Positions 56,171-64,000 of a stretch of 64,000 nt of DNA are shown here, in pieces. The notes beneath the pieces were generated by a model. It was not told the DNA's origin. It was given only the letters and a program-made list of their open reading frames with translations, and searched no databases. How positions within the stretch are numbered: position 1 is the first letter of the stretch; the number at the start of each line of letters is the position of its first letter. The stretch lies in the NCBI GenBank assembly GCA_958413765.1, contig CATYVH010000005.1, forward strand, positions 1-64,000. The letters are read 5' to 3'. A program made the translations under genes and the position numbers. Source of the DNA: an uncultured Collinsella sp. Its GTDB lineage: Bacteria; Actinomycetota; Coriobacteriia; Coriobacteriales; Coriobacteriaceae.

Positions 56171-56234
56171 GAGTGTCACGCAAACATTAGCGTAGCTTTC
56201 TTCCAATATGAGCCGAGCATTGGCAAGTGGAATA

Positions 56235-56279
56235 AGAAGCCCGACCGTTCGCCACATGAAAGTGATCGGACGGGCTTCT
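56235..56279 (+). terminator. terminator of the peptide operon
   Basis: AGAAGCCCG-CCG and CGG-CGGGCTTCT form a long stem around about 20 bp, followed by CTCTATTT. Confidence 0.6.
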
Positions 56280-56373
56280 CTATTTAACCCGGGCCGCCAC
56301 CCATAGCGGCTTTCCAAGCGTATTCTCAGTGCAAAGCAATCGTCAGTTTAATCCTATGCGCTGATACCGCATT

Positions 56374-56499
56374 TCATTTGTTCGGCTCGAATTCTACGGC
56401 CTGGCAACCCTCGCACTCTCCGGCAAATGGATTGAACGCGAAGGCAGAGATGATGTGTGCGTGGACATCGAGGCTGCTGTAGGCAACATACTGGGACAT
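56374..56499 (-). pseudogene. transposase N-terminal remnant (IS110-like)
   Basis: The frame from the ATG at 56499 to the TGA at 56374 encodes 41 residues beginning MSQYVAYSSLDVHAHIISAF. This resembles the start of IS110-family transposases (Y-V-x-x-D-x-H-x-x-x-I). The protein then ends and nothing further of a transposase is seen. The surrounding 56280-56870 has no intact gene and looks like degraded mobile DNA. Confidence 0.4.
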
Positions 56500-56870
56500 G
56501 GACCCCCGCTGCGCGTGGTATGCGGCCCGGCATATTCATTGCCGTCCAACCCCGTGTAGTTGCAGCAAAGGGTGGAACCTCAATGCTCAGCTCATGTTGT
56601 CCGTGGGACACGAGAATCGTAAGTACACTTTGGTGCGATTCTCACGCTGATACTGAGCCACCTGGAATAAGATACGTCGCGACAACACTTCGCTTCACCT
56701 CTGTCTCGACAAGATGACGTAGACTAAAGTTTCCTTTAGTAAGAGAACGAGAACTATATCTGAAAGCGTTGCGATGGCGTGAAGGCACCGAGTCCGAACC
56801 GCCTGAATGCTACGTGCATCTGCATCGCCTTTTTGTTATCTCTGCCAGTTGGGTAGCACTACACTTGTCA

Positions 56871-58523
56871 TCATTTACCCTGGTACATGCTGCCTAAATC
56901 CACTACCCCTTCTACCGCGCCGACCATCTCGTCATCGTGAGAGACAACGATGATCAGCTGGCTTTGCTTGTTGCGCTTAACATAGGCCGCAAGCTCGGCG
57001 CGGCTTACAGCGTCTAACCCAGTCGTGGGCTCGTCGAGTACCAAAACTGACGACTTGCGTGAAATCGCCGACCATAAGTACACTCGGCGCAGCTCACCGC
57101 CCGAAAGCGCGGAGCAACGTTTCCCGAGCAACTCCTTCACGCTGTTTTCCAGCGAAAGTAGGCCATCTACACCCCGGTGATAGGAAGAAAAGGGCGTGTC
57201 GAAATACTCTAACAGCTCTTTCACCGTTTCGTCCGGCGCGAAGCACGACTGTGGGCAGCACGATATCTCTCTCGCACGTATGTAATCCAAGTCGCATTCT
57301 TCGATTGGCACGCCGTTGTATTTTACTTTGCCTTTCGATGAGTATAGCCCGAGCATCAAGTAAAGAAGTGACGTCTTGCCTCTTCCGTTTTCCCCAACTA
57401 TGCAATATGTACCAGGACCGGAAAACTTGAAAGAAAACCCGCCGAGGACCTCTCGGACAGATCCGTCTGGAAGGGCAACCGAGAATTCCAAATCAGATAC
57501 CGAAATGTCATTTATTTCATCGAGTTTAGCTAAATCGGTCCGATTCCACCCCGATCTCTCCTTTTCTCTCGTCGCGATAGCCGTCCTATCCCATGATGCT
57601 TTGGCATCTTGATAGGATTTGAACAATGACATCATACTTTTCAAAGTCTTAAAGAGAACCGCGAAGTATGTACCGATGATAGTGTACTCGCCTATTGACA
57701 TAGTTCCGTTAATGATTCGTACTCCGGAAACAACAAGTATCACCGCTTGAAACAACGCTGCGAAAAGACCATCGAGCGATGTCAGAGAATATGATAGCTT
57801 TCCGGAGCGCAAAACTTTGGGAAAATAGCTCTTAAACCCAGCGTCGAGCGCTTGTTCGCTCTTGCCGTACGAAGATGTCAGTTGAATGTTGAGAATCTGA
57901 TTAAGCTGCGATGCAATTGCGGCGTAAAAGGCGCTGTCCGCCTCTTTCTTCTCATACGTGACCCTATACAAAAGTTTCCTCAACCCAGTAATTACACAGA
58001 AATACACGATGAGGAGAATGATGGAAAACACCGCGAGAGTTGAATCAATTGACCATATGATAAGCAATACGATGGGAATGGCTACAATGGACAGCGGCGC
58101 ACTGATAAAATTCGCCAAAACGAAGGATGAGACCACGCTGGAGTCGGAAATAATCCGTTGCGTTGTATAGGCTGGATCGATGGTCCGACTCACCAAGTAA
58201 TCGTCTCTTTCAAAACGCAAGACGGCCTCCCTGAGAAGATCAAAGGAAAGTCTCGTGGTTATGCGAATGGAAAGTGTTCCTGCAAAATAAGTAAAGAGGG
58301 TGGAGAAAACTCCTATTGACGCAACCAGGAGCGCGAAGAGTACGGCGTCTCTTTCGCTGCGGTTACCGAGAAGAAAATCTAAGAATTTCCCGTTCACGTA
58401 TGGCATGGCATAGGAGAGAGCGGTTCCAATCACCGTGATAGCAATGAAGACGAAAGCCCCTTTTGCTCTGATGAACCTCGAGAGAACGCATCGAATCAAG
58501 GAAGGCCCCAATCTACCCGCCAC
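56871..58523 (-). CDS. ABC exporter, fused permease and ATPase, of the peptide island
   Basis: The 550-residue protein (GTG start, weak ribosome site) has six hydrophobic helices in residues 20-300 and an ATPase domain with Walker A IVGENGRGKTSLL, signature CSALSGGELRRVYL, Walker B VLVLDEPTTGLD and the switch VSHDDE. The H-loop His is present. It lacks an N-terminal C39 peptidase, so any leader removal needs another protease. Its AT-rich composition matches the radical SAM gene, not the flanking DNA. Transcribed towards the peptide operon; likely exports or gives immunity to the mature peptide. Confidence 0.9.
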   Translation of the reverse strand: MAGRLGPSLIRCVLSRFIRAKGAFVFIAITVIGTALSYAMPYVNGKFLDFLLGNRSERDAVLFALLVASIGVFSTLFTYFAGTLSIRITTRLSFDLLREAVLRFERDDYLVSRTIDPAYTTQRIISDSSVVSSFVLANFISAPLSIVAIPIVLLIIWSIDSTLAVFSIILLIVYFCVITGLRKLLYRVTYEKKEADSAFYAAIASQLNQILNIQLTSSYGKSEQALDAGFKSYFPKVLRSGKLSYSLTSLDGLFAALFQAVILVVSGVRIINGTMSIGEYTIIGTYFAVLFKTLKSMMSLFKSYQDAKASWDRTAIATREKERSGWNRTDLAKLDEINDISVSDLEFSVALPDGSVREVLGGFSFKFSGPGTYCIVGENGRGKTSLLYLMLGLYSSKGKVKYNGVPIEECDLDYIRAREISCCPQSCFAPDETVKELLEYFDTPFSSYHRGVDGLLSLENSVKELLGKRCSALSGGELRRVYLWSAISRKSSVLVLDEPTTGLDAVSRAELAAYVKRNKQSQLIIVVSHDDEMVGAVEGVVDLGSMYQGK

Positions 58524-58838
58524 AAAACATCAATCACTGATACCTTACACCTCAACACAACAGGAGCGAAGATTTGCCAATGAGACTGCTTTAAGATTGC
58601 CTTGGGCCAATACGATCTCAAGCTCTTCCTACAAGAGAGTCGGAATCGGACATCTCCTCCGACGAACCTGGCAATCGGGCGGTTGAAATATCTTTTTCAA
58701 CCGCCCGATTGCCACAATAGATTTGAGCATCCGCCCACAAACGTCCGCGTTTTATACCCATCAAATCCTTTGCCTTTTGTCGTCTAGACTAGAAAAATCG
58801 CTCGAAATAACGCAACCGGCCTGCTCGCTTGAAGAAAC
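58524..58838. other. intergenic region upstream of the exporter
   Basis: It holds a perfect 19-bp inverted repeat at 58670-58713 (see next entry) and otherwise AT-rich DNA without a gene. Confidence 0.4.
58670..58713. repeat. 44-bp perfect hairpin, 19-bp arms
   Basis: GGCAATCGGGCGGTTGAAA and its exact complement are separated by 6 bp. No T-tract on either side. Confidence 0.8.
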
Positions 58839-59551
58839 CTAAGCCCGTAACGTAGATGTGCAAACTTCCGAAACGCCTTGCGCGGCATAGTGCGTATAAA
58901 CTTCGTCAACCGCCTCAGAAATATCTGAGTATCGCGCCGGGTCAAAAGCATACGATGTCGCAGCTATACCCTGCACCCATTCGGAACGCGGATTAATTGA
59001 ATAGCCACACAGCATCATCATACATGCATCTAGACCTGATTTCCCAAGTATCCGACGTATTGATGAGAGCATCGCGGGTCGCCCCTGCACCATCGTCGTC
59101 ACCCCTATTAGCAGTATTTACCGTTTTTCTCTAAATGCGTATCGCCACCCTTAAGAATACGAAGTGTTTTATCCAGACCCGATTGTCCTCCATCTCAAAC
59201 GAAGGGATAAGGAATCTCATCCGGAATCGGCAGTAACGGAGGATTCACAACGACAAGCGAAAAACATGAGTCATCTCTCAGAGGGGAGTAAAGGCTCCCC
59301 TCAAGCACCCTAGTTTCGTCATCCAAAGAGTTGATGGCAGTGTTTTTCTTACAAAGGTCGACAACAAAAGGGTTGATTTCTACAGATGTTACATCCATGC
59401 CACAGTTGGTAAGTATCAGGCCCTGTATTCTGGGGCCAGAACACAAATCGAGAGCCTTCCGTGCGCTCTGCGGTGTAAGGCGCCAATCTCAGCAAATCTG
59501 TCCCACAATACTGCGCTGAAGAACAAGACGGAACCCCTGAGCCAAACTCCC
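58839..59551 (-). pseudogene. decayed SAM-dependent methyltransferase
   Basis: Reading from 59551 down, a protein-like frame runs through RLVLQRSIVGQIC, a TGA (59489-59491), then DWRLTPQSARKALDLCSGP with the SAM-binding motif, VTSVEINPFVVDLCK, and VVVNPPLLPIPDE (NPPY-like). A second in-frame TGA is at 59195-59197 before DGGQSGLDKTLRILKGGDT, then a one-base frameshift near 59115 leads into GVTTMVQGRPAMLSSIRRIL and the C-terminus at 58839. The class is HemK/RsmC-like. Two stops and a frameshift show it is no longer functional. Confidence 0.75.
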
Positions 59552-59692
59552 CTATACCTTATTAAGGCTAAGACAGGCAAGTTCACGCACCCGGCATATT
59601 CCAGAATAACATCCTATTGTTTTAGATGCTCTACAAGCATGAACAGCCGCGAATCGGAAAGATCTTCTAGTTTCGCCCCGACTGACCGCCAA

Positions 59693-60218
59693 GGGCCAAA
59701 ATGGCCCCTCCATCCCCGGGCGACTGGCTCTGGCGCGCCGAGGAGTGTCCCCAAGTGCCGGCAGAAAAGAAACGTCCCTATCTGCCGGCTAGAGGGCACC
59801 GAAGAGGATGGCGTAGGTAGTGGATTCGCCGAGCTTGAGCTCGTCGCCGGGATTGAGTTGGGCGGAACGGCCGGGCTCGACCTGAATGCAGACGCGCGTG
59901 GCCCCGTTTACCACCACGGTTCCGTTGGTGGACGACAAGTCCTCGACGTGCCAGATATTTTGAGCATCGCACCAGATATGGGCATGGCGGGCCGAGACAT
60001 CGTCGCCGACGTCGGTAATATCGCCCTCACCAGTGGCCAGCGCACCAATCTCAACACCCTGCTCACTCGGCTGAATCCAGCGCGGGGCGCTCACGACAAA
60101 ACTGTTTTGTACGCGCAGCAAGCCCAAGGGGTGCGCCGGAGCGGGTTCGCGTTCGCCCGCGGTCATCGACATGCCAAGCGAACGCGGCGTGGAGGTGCCT
60201 CCGCCACAGGTCGCGTGC
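59693..60218 (-). repeat. island direct repeat, right copy (within the complete FHA gene)
   Basis: Counterpart of 52941-53478. It contains the downstream noncoding part, the stop codon and the 3' half of the complete FHA gene. Confidence 0.85.
59742..59787. repeat. dispersed GGGGACGTTCC-core repeat, third copy
   Basis: Same unit as 8270-8315 and 53000-53045, directly after the FHA stop codon. Confidence 0.7.
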
Positions 60219-60727
60219 GCGTAGTCGATGGCATAGTTCACCGAGGACCGCACATCCGCCGAACAACCGACGGCGACAAACAGCACCAGCACGGCCTCGG
60301 CGCGCTCGGCGGGCATGAGTTCCGCCGCCTGGGACAGGCGATCGAGCGCGTTGCGATAGAGATTCGTGTCCTGATGGCACTCTTCGAGCGCGCGTACCAT
60401 CGGTTCACCTGCAGGACCGCACACCATATTGATCACAGCCGTGGAGTCCATGGGATTGCGCTGGCGCAGGGCCAGTTGCGACATAATACGCGCAGCCGAG
60501 GTACCGTATTCGGCAAAGTAGCGCTGCTGAAGCGTGCCGACCGGCGCGCGAACGATAAAGCGGGAAACCCAAGAGCGATCGGCGGCTCGGCTCTGCGGGC
60601 TGCGGCCGTCGGCGAGCGGACGGGACGAAAGCACCAAGCCGCACAGCTCGATATGGCTCAGATGCGCCGCGCGCTTAAAGATGTCAAACATGGCCCCGCA
60701 TGGGGTGAGCTCAACTTGAGATGCCAT
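59789..60727 (-). CDS. FHA-domain protein
   Basis: The 312-residue protein has an N-terminal region of unknown fold (about 1-180, with LALRQRNPMDSTAVINMV) and a C-terminal FHA domain (about 195-312) with the phosphothreonine-binding residues in SARHAHIW and SSTNGTVVVNGA. FHA domains bind phosphothreonine peptides. It begins 3 bp after the stop of the Ser/Thr kinase gene, so it is probably that kinase's partner or substrate. Its 3' half is duplicated at 53047. Confidence 0.9.
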   Translation of the reverse strand: MASQVELTPCGAMFDIFKRAAHLSHIELCGLVLSSRPLADGRSPQSRAADRSWVSRFIVRAPVGTLQQRYFAEYGTSAARIMSQLALRQRNPMDSTAVINMVCGPAGEPMVRALEECHQDTNLYRNALDRLSQAAELMPAERAEAVLVLFVAVGCSADVRSSVNYAIDYAHATCGGGTSTPRSLGMSMTAGEREPAPAHPLGLLRVQNSFVVSAPRWIQPSEQGVEIGALATGEGDITDVGDDVSARHAHIWCDAQNIWHVEDLSSTNGTVVVNGATRVCIQVEPGRSAQLNPGDELKLGESTTYAILFGAL

Positions 60728-60730
60728 GAC

Positions 60731-62575
60731 CTAGGCCTCCTTGGTCGTAGAAATAGAATCGGACGATACTTCGACAGGTCCGCCAAAAGTACGGGCAGCT
60801 GCGGCTCCACCGGCAAGCGGAGTCGCCATCTGGGCTTTTGTGCGTCGCGGTGCCGAAACGGGAAGTTCAAAGGCAAAGCCCATCGCAAGCAAAAACCACG
60901 TAAGCGTATAGGTTGCAACCAAAGCGGCAACAAGGCCGCCCATCACGGCGCGTTGGGAAAATACGCTACATGCAGCCACAGCCAGTACCGGAACCTCGCA
61001 GGCAGAAAGCGCAAGCACACCCTGCAGGAACCCCGAGCGTCGATCGCGCGCAAGTGCCCCCGCGACAACGCCGGCTATGCCCGGCAGCGCCAACGCCAGT
61101 GCGGCAATAATACCCGGTAGCGACCCAGACCACATGAGCGGTCCCAAAGTCGCCGTCACGCGAGCGCCCGACGCCAGCAGCGCGGCCGAAACCACGACCA
61201 CAGCCCAAACCACGCCACAGACGACCGTCGCGCCGACCATCAGCGCGCGACGAACCGCGCGGCCAGACGCATCCATGGGGCACGGCGTGAGCGGCTCGCC
61301 GCGGAGCGAACGACCGACATTTTGCGCATAGTGTTCACAAAACGCCGAGAGCGCCGCCTCGACCGCCGCCGGCTCGGGACGATCTTTTTGATGGCTGGAC
61401 AGACAGGCCATCACCACGTCGAACAGCTGGGCATCGACAAACGCCAGCGCATCGCGTAGCTCCTCGGAATCCGGCTCAAGCCCCAGCTGCTGGGCCTGCT
61501 CGGCCGCAGCGAGCGCCACATCGGGCTCACGACGAAGCAGCTGAGTCAAATCGCAACCGGGCGCATGGGCACCAATGGGATAGTCGGGCCGCGTGTCCAT
61601 CTTGAGACGGTAGGGGCTGGCGATGTCGCGCGTCTTTTTGCGCGAACCCGAGGTGCCCGAAGCGCTCGGCGCGGCTTCGTATGGCGCGATGCCGGCAATG
61701 AGCTCGTAAACCGTGCTTGCCGCGGCATAGACGTCAATCGCCGGCGACATACGCAAAGCGCGCAGGTCGGGAATATCGTCGGTGAGCATCTCGGGCGGGG
61801 CATAGGCAACCGTCGCACGACGCAGCGTGGCATAACGCTCCGTAAACGATGCCTTGCCGCCGGTACCGGCCACGGCCGACGCAGGCTCAAGCGCCAGCGA
61901 CGAGCCAAAGTCGATCAGGCACAGGTCAAAGGTGCCCTCGGCAAGCTGCCGGTCAAGCGGTAGACGCGCCGTGCGCACCATAATATTAGCGGGCGAGATA
62001 TCGCGATGGACAAAGCCCTCGCCCACCAGGCTCATACGGCAGAGCAGATCGAACAGGTCGCGACCCAGACGCGCCGCCACAAGCGGCGACAGGCGTCCGG
62101 CATCGTCCACGGCAAGTCGCGAACGCAAGCGGGCAAGCGTCTCGCCCTCGACCCATTCCATGACAATTGCAGGCACACCGTCGACCTCGCCCCAGCCATA
62201 GAGGCGGGGAAAGCCCTTAAGGCCCGAAAGGGCGCGATGGCATTCGTATTCCTCGCGAAACGCCGCCTTGAACTTGGCGACCAGCGCCTCGTGAGCGGCA
62301 TCGTCGTCAAACTCATCGCGCGTCGGCAAGATGAGCTGTTTGAGTGCCACGGCCTCGCCTTGGGCGTTGACGGCACGCGTCACGCGGCCGATACCGCCAC
62401 GGCGCATGGTGGCATCGTCGGCAAACAGCATCGTAAAACGACGCAGATAGGCAGGCAGTTCGCCCTGACCGAGCGCAATGGCCGGCTCAAACCCGTCGAC
62501 ACGCGCCAGGCGCAGGCCGACCATGGGATCGCGACCGAGCGATTGTGGTGTGGTGGATGCAAGATCGGTCATCAT
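60731..62575 (-). CDS. Ser/Thr protein kinase with C-terminal membrane helices
   Basis: The 614-residue protein has an N-terminal kinase domain (about 55-400): Lys79 in AVALKQ, the HRDISPANIM catalytic loop (190-199), IDFGSSLAL (221-229) and the APPEM-type segment. A C-terminal part (about 440-580) has four or so membrane helices. It overlaps the upstream gene by 4 bp (ATGA) and is followed 3 bp later by the FHA gene, so the three genes form one translationally coupled operon. Targets unknown. Confidence 0.92.
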   Translation of the reverse strand: MMTDLASTTPQSLGRDPMVGLRLARVDGFEPAIALGQGELPAYLRRFTMLFADDATMRRGGIGRVTRAVNAQGEAVALKQLILPTRDEFDDDAAHEALVAKFKAAFREEYECHRALSGLKGFPRLYGWGEVDGVPAIVMEWVEGETLARLRSRLAVDDAGRLSPLVAARLGRDLFDLLCRMSLVGEGFVHRDISPANIMVRTARLPLDRQLAEGTFDLCLIDFGSSLALEPASAVAGTGGKASFTERYATLRRATVAYAPPEMLTDDIPDLRALRMSPAIDVYAAASTVYELIAGIAPYEAAPSASGTSGSRKKTRDIASPYRLKMDTRPDYPIGAHAPGCDLTQLLRREPDVALAAAEQAQQLGLEPDSEELRDALAFVDAQLFDVVMACLSSHQKDRPEPAAVEAALSAFCEHYAQNVGRSLRGEPLTPCPMDASGRAVRRALMVGATVVCGVVWAVVVVSAALLASGARVTATLGPLMWSGSLPGIIAALALALPGIAGVVAGALARDRRSGFLQGVLALSACEVPVLAVAACSVFSQRAVMGGLVAALVATYTLTWFLLAMGFAFELPVSAPRRTKAQMATPLAGGAAAARTFGGPVEVSSDSISTTKEA

Positions 62576-63477
62576 AGGGCAAGCGCCGCCACGTTATTGT
62601 TGAAGTTACCGAGCGCGACGTCATCATCGCCGTAATGGCCGACCCATTGACATAGGTTGGTGTAACAGCCCCACAGATTGGCATACTGCTGATACCACTT
62701 TGACCGGGGTGAGAATGTCTGACGACCGAACTCGGCTCGAATGACAAACATCTCCCCGACCAGGCTGTCGCACGGCCTGGGATCTCCCGTAGAGTTATAG
62801 GTCGAGACCACGTCATTGGCACGAGAAACATAGCCGTCGAGCATGTTGTACTTGGTCACAAGCCAGCTGTGAATGCTCTCTTCCTCAGCAGCGGAAAGGC
62901 CACCGGAGTTTGCATCGTTGTCAGTGTTGCCGCCCGTCGAGCCGCCGTTTCCAGACCCTCCGGCAGAGGAACCCGACCCAGAGCCACCGCCCGAACTCGA
63001 CGAATCCGAGCCGGAGCCAGAAGTATCCGAGCTACCGGGCTTTCCGGACTGCTGGGCGTCCTGCTCCTTCTGCTGCTCGACCTTATTCACCGTTGCCGCC
63101 ACGCTATTGTTGGACAACCGATCGATGATCTTGGTGTTGGTGAGCACGATGGTTTTGCCATTGGCAAGCGTGACTTCGTTGTCCGGGGCCTCGGCGCCGT
63201 CCGCGTCGCCGGTGCCAAACACAATATGCGCGACCACACTTGCCCAAGCATATCCAGTCGTGGTCCCCAGGTCACTTTTGACCTCATGCCCCACGCGCGG
63301 TTCGCGTGCGGCATGTGCCTGCATCATGGACGGCACGGTCATGCCATAGGCAGAAACGCCAGCTATGACCAGCACCAGCGAGCAAGACAGCAGTGCGTAC
63401 GCCCGCGGCGCCAAGCCCAGTCGGCGTCGCATGCGCACCGCGGCGCCGCGCTTTGTCTGAGTGCCACCGGGCCGCAT
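62572..63477 (-). CDS. hypothetical membrane-anchored protein with Ser/Gly-rich linker
   Basis: The start is MRPGGTQTKRGAAVRMRR (ATG at 63477, GGAGGAG upstream); 301 residues. A basic N-terminus is followed by one hydrophobic helix (YALLSCSLVLVIAGVSAYGM) acting as signal anchor, then an extracellular part: residues about 60-130, a Ser/Gly repeat linker (about 140-185), and a C-terminal domain with WLVTKYNMLDGYVSRAND and NLWGCYTNLCQWVGHY (two Cys that may pair). It is the first gene of the kinase-FHA operon. No family recognised. Confidence 0.75.
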   Translation of the reverse strand: MRPGGTQTKRGAAVRMRRRLGLAPRAYALLSCSLVLVIAGVSAYGMTVPSMMQAHAAREPRVGHEVKSDLGTTTGYAWASVVAHIVFGTGDADGAEAPDNEVTLANGKTIVLTNTKIIDRLSNNSVAATVNKVEQQKEQDAQQSGKPGSSDTSGSGSDSSSSGGGSGSGSSAGGSGNGGSTGGNTDNDANSGGLSAAEEESIHSWLVTKYNMLDGYVSRANDVVSTYNSTGDPRPCDSLVGEMFVIRAEFGRQTFSPRSKWYQQYANLWGCYTNLCQWVGHYGDDDVALGNFNNNVAALAL

Positions 63478-63656
63478 GCGTTCTCCTCCAACAAAAACAC
63501 GCCGCTCGGGAGCGGCGCATTCATTCGAATCCATATTTGAGTGTATCAGCGAACCCAAAAGGTTGCGCAACGAATGGGCAAATTAAGGATGCGAGTGGAA
63601 GCATCCATGCGATAAGCGGATACAAAGCATCTTTGTTGCACAACAAACTTACAGTC

Positions 63657-63684
63657 GCACGGGGAAATTATGGCTACCCCGTGC
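63657..63684 (-). terminator. possible terminator after recR
   Basis: A GCACGGGG/CCCCGTGC stem with a 12-bp loop lies about 40 bp past the recR stop; the T-tract on the minus strand is weak. Confidence 0.35.
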
Positions 63685-63722
63685 GTCGCGATGAAGACAT
63701 ACGGCAGGAGCAGGCTCGCCAC

Positions 63723-64000
63723 CTAAATCGTGCGACGGGCCTCGATGGCGCGCCCAAGCGTAAGCTCGTCGGCATACTCCAGGTCGCCGCCCACGGGAAG
63801 GCCGCTCGCCAGACGCGATACCTCAACGCCCAGCGGCTTGATAGTGCGGGCCAGGTAGCTCGCCGTGGTCTCGCCCTCGATATTGGGGTTGGTGGCGATG
63901 ATGACCTCGTGGATGTCCTCGTGGCCCAAGCGTGCCAGCAGCTCACGAATGTGCAACTGCTCGGGACCAATCTTGTCCATGGGACTGATCACGCCGCCCA
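63723..64000 (-). CDS. recR: recombination protein RecR, C-terminal part (cut by window edge)
   Basis: The frame stays open to the window end; the visible C-terminal ~92 residues include GGVISPMDKIGPEQLHI, the Toprim part VIIATNPNIEGETTASYL, and SRLASGLPVGGDLEYADELTL at the end. RecR acts with RecF and RecO in gap repair. The N-terminal helix-hairpin-helix and zinc finger lie outside the window. Confidence 0.93.
   Translation of the reverse strand, partial: GGVISPMDKIGPEQLHIRELLARLGHEDIHEVIIATNPNIEGETTASYLARTIKPLGVEVSRLASGLPVGGDLEYADELTLGRAIEARRTI

Noticed and set aside
59195..59491. TGA codons in the methyltransferase as selenocysteine sites
   Set aside because: There are two TGAs plus a frameshift, no SECIS-like hairpin directly after them, and the positions fit Arg and Gly codon mutations.

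Overview
The window is high-GC bacterial DNA. Its gene content (arginine deiminase cluster, mannose-family PTS with two SIS deglycase-like proteins, pyruvate:ferredoxin oxidoreductase, rubrerythrin, LytS/LytTR pairs) and its many small palindromic repeats point to an anaerobic gut actinobacterium of the Coriobacteriia, most like Collinsella. This placement is inferred from gene content and style; no marker gene or database search was available. Most genes lie on the minus strand.

Layout. 1-10.4 kb is a sugar-amine uptake locus: a GntR/UTRA regulator, YitT and HAD genes, a mannose-type PTS operon (EIIAB, EIIC, EIID) ending in a SIS protein, an EamA transporter, a second SIS protein and a second GntR/UTRA regulator. 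Shared 15-bp operator-like sites link the first regulator, the PTS operon and the transporter. 10.4-24.5 kb is mostly housekeeping: GNAT, threonine aldolase-like enzyme, PAP2, Mfd, endonuclease III, an ABC exporter, RmuC, rubrerythrin, an unusual MutY-like glycosylase and an Rrf2 regulator. 24.8-34 kb has tRNA-Asp(GTC), a phosphodiesterase, two paralogous LytS/LytTR systems, a glycosyltransferase, an MFS transporter and a PLC-like protein. 34-38.3 kb has an amidohydrolase with an amino-acid permease, and a C39-like cysteine peptidase. 38.4-46.6 kb is the arginine deiminase region: arcD-like antiporter, arcA, arcB/argF and arcC on the minus strand, a divergent second arginine deiminase with an XRE/S24-like regulator, and a second, almost identical arcC. 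47.2-52.6 kb has a DUF4143 ATPase between two different tandem-repeat arrays, then pyruvate:ferredoxin oxidoreductase.

52.9-60.2 kb is the most unusual part. An AT-richer island is flanked by direct repeats of the 3' half of an FHA-domain gene (one copy truncated, one complete). It holds a radical SAM/SPASM peptide maturase, two tandem Cys/Asp-rich small peptides with a common KHIHP start and repeated Cys-X3-Asp or Cys-X2-Asp motifs, a 35-residue membrane peptide, an ABC exporter, a decayed methyltransferase and a transposase-like remnant. I read it as a ranthipeptide (freyrasin-like, Cys-to-Asp thioether) biosynthetic island. After it come the complete FHA gene, a Ser/Thr kinase and a membrane-anchored protein in one operon, then the 3' part of recR, cut by the window edge.

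Throughout, starts were moved inside longer reading frames where a Shine-Dalgarno sequence or family N-terminus supported it; antisense reading frames of GC-rich genes were ignored.
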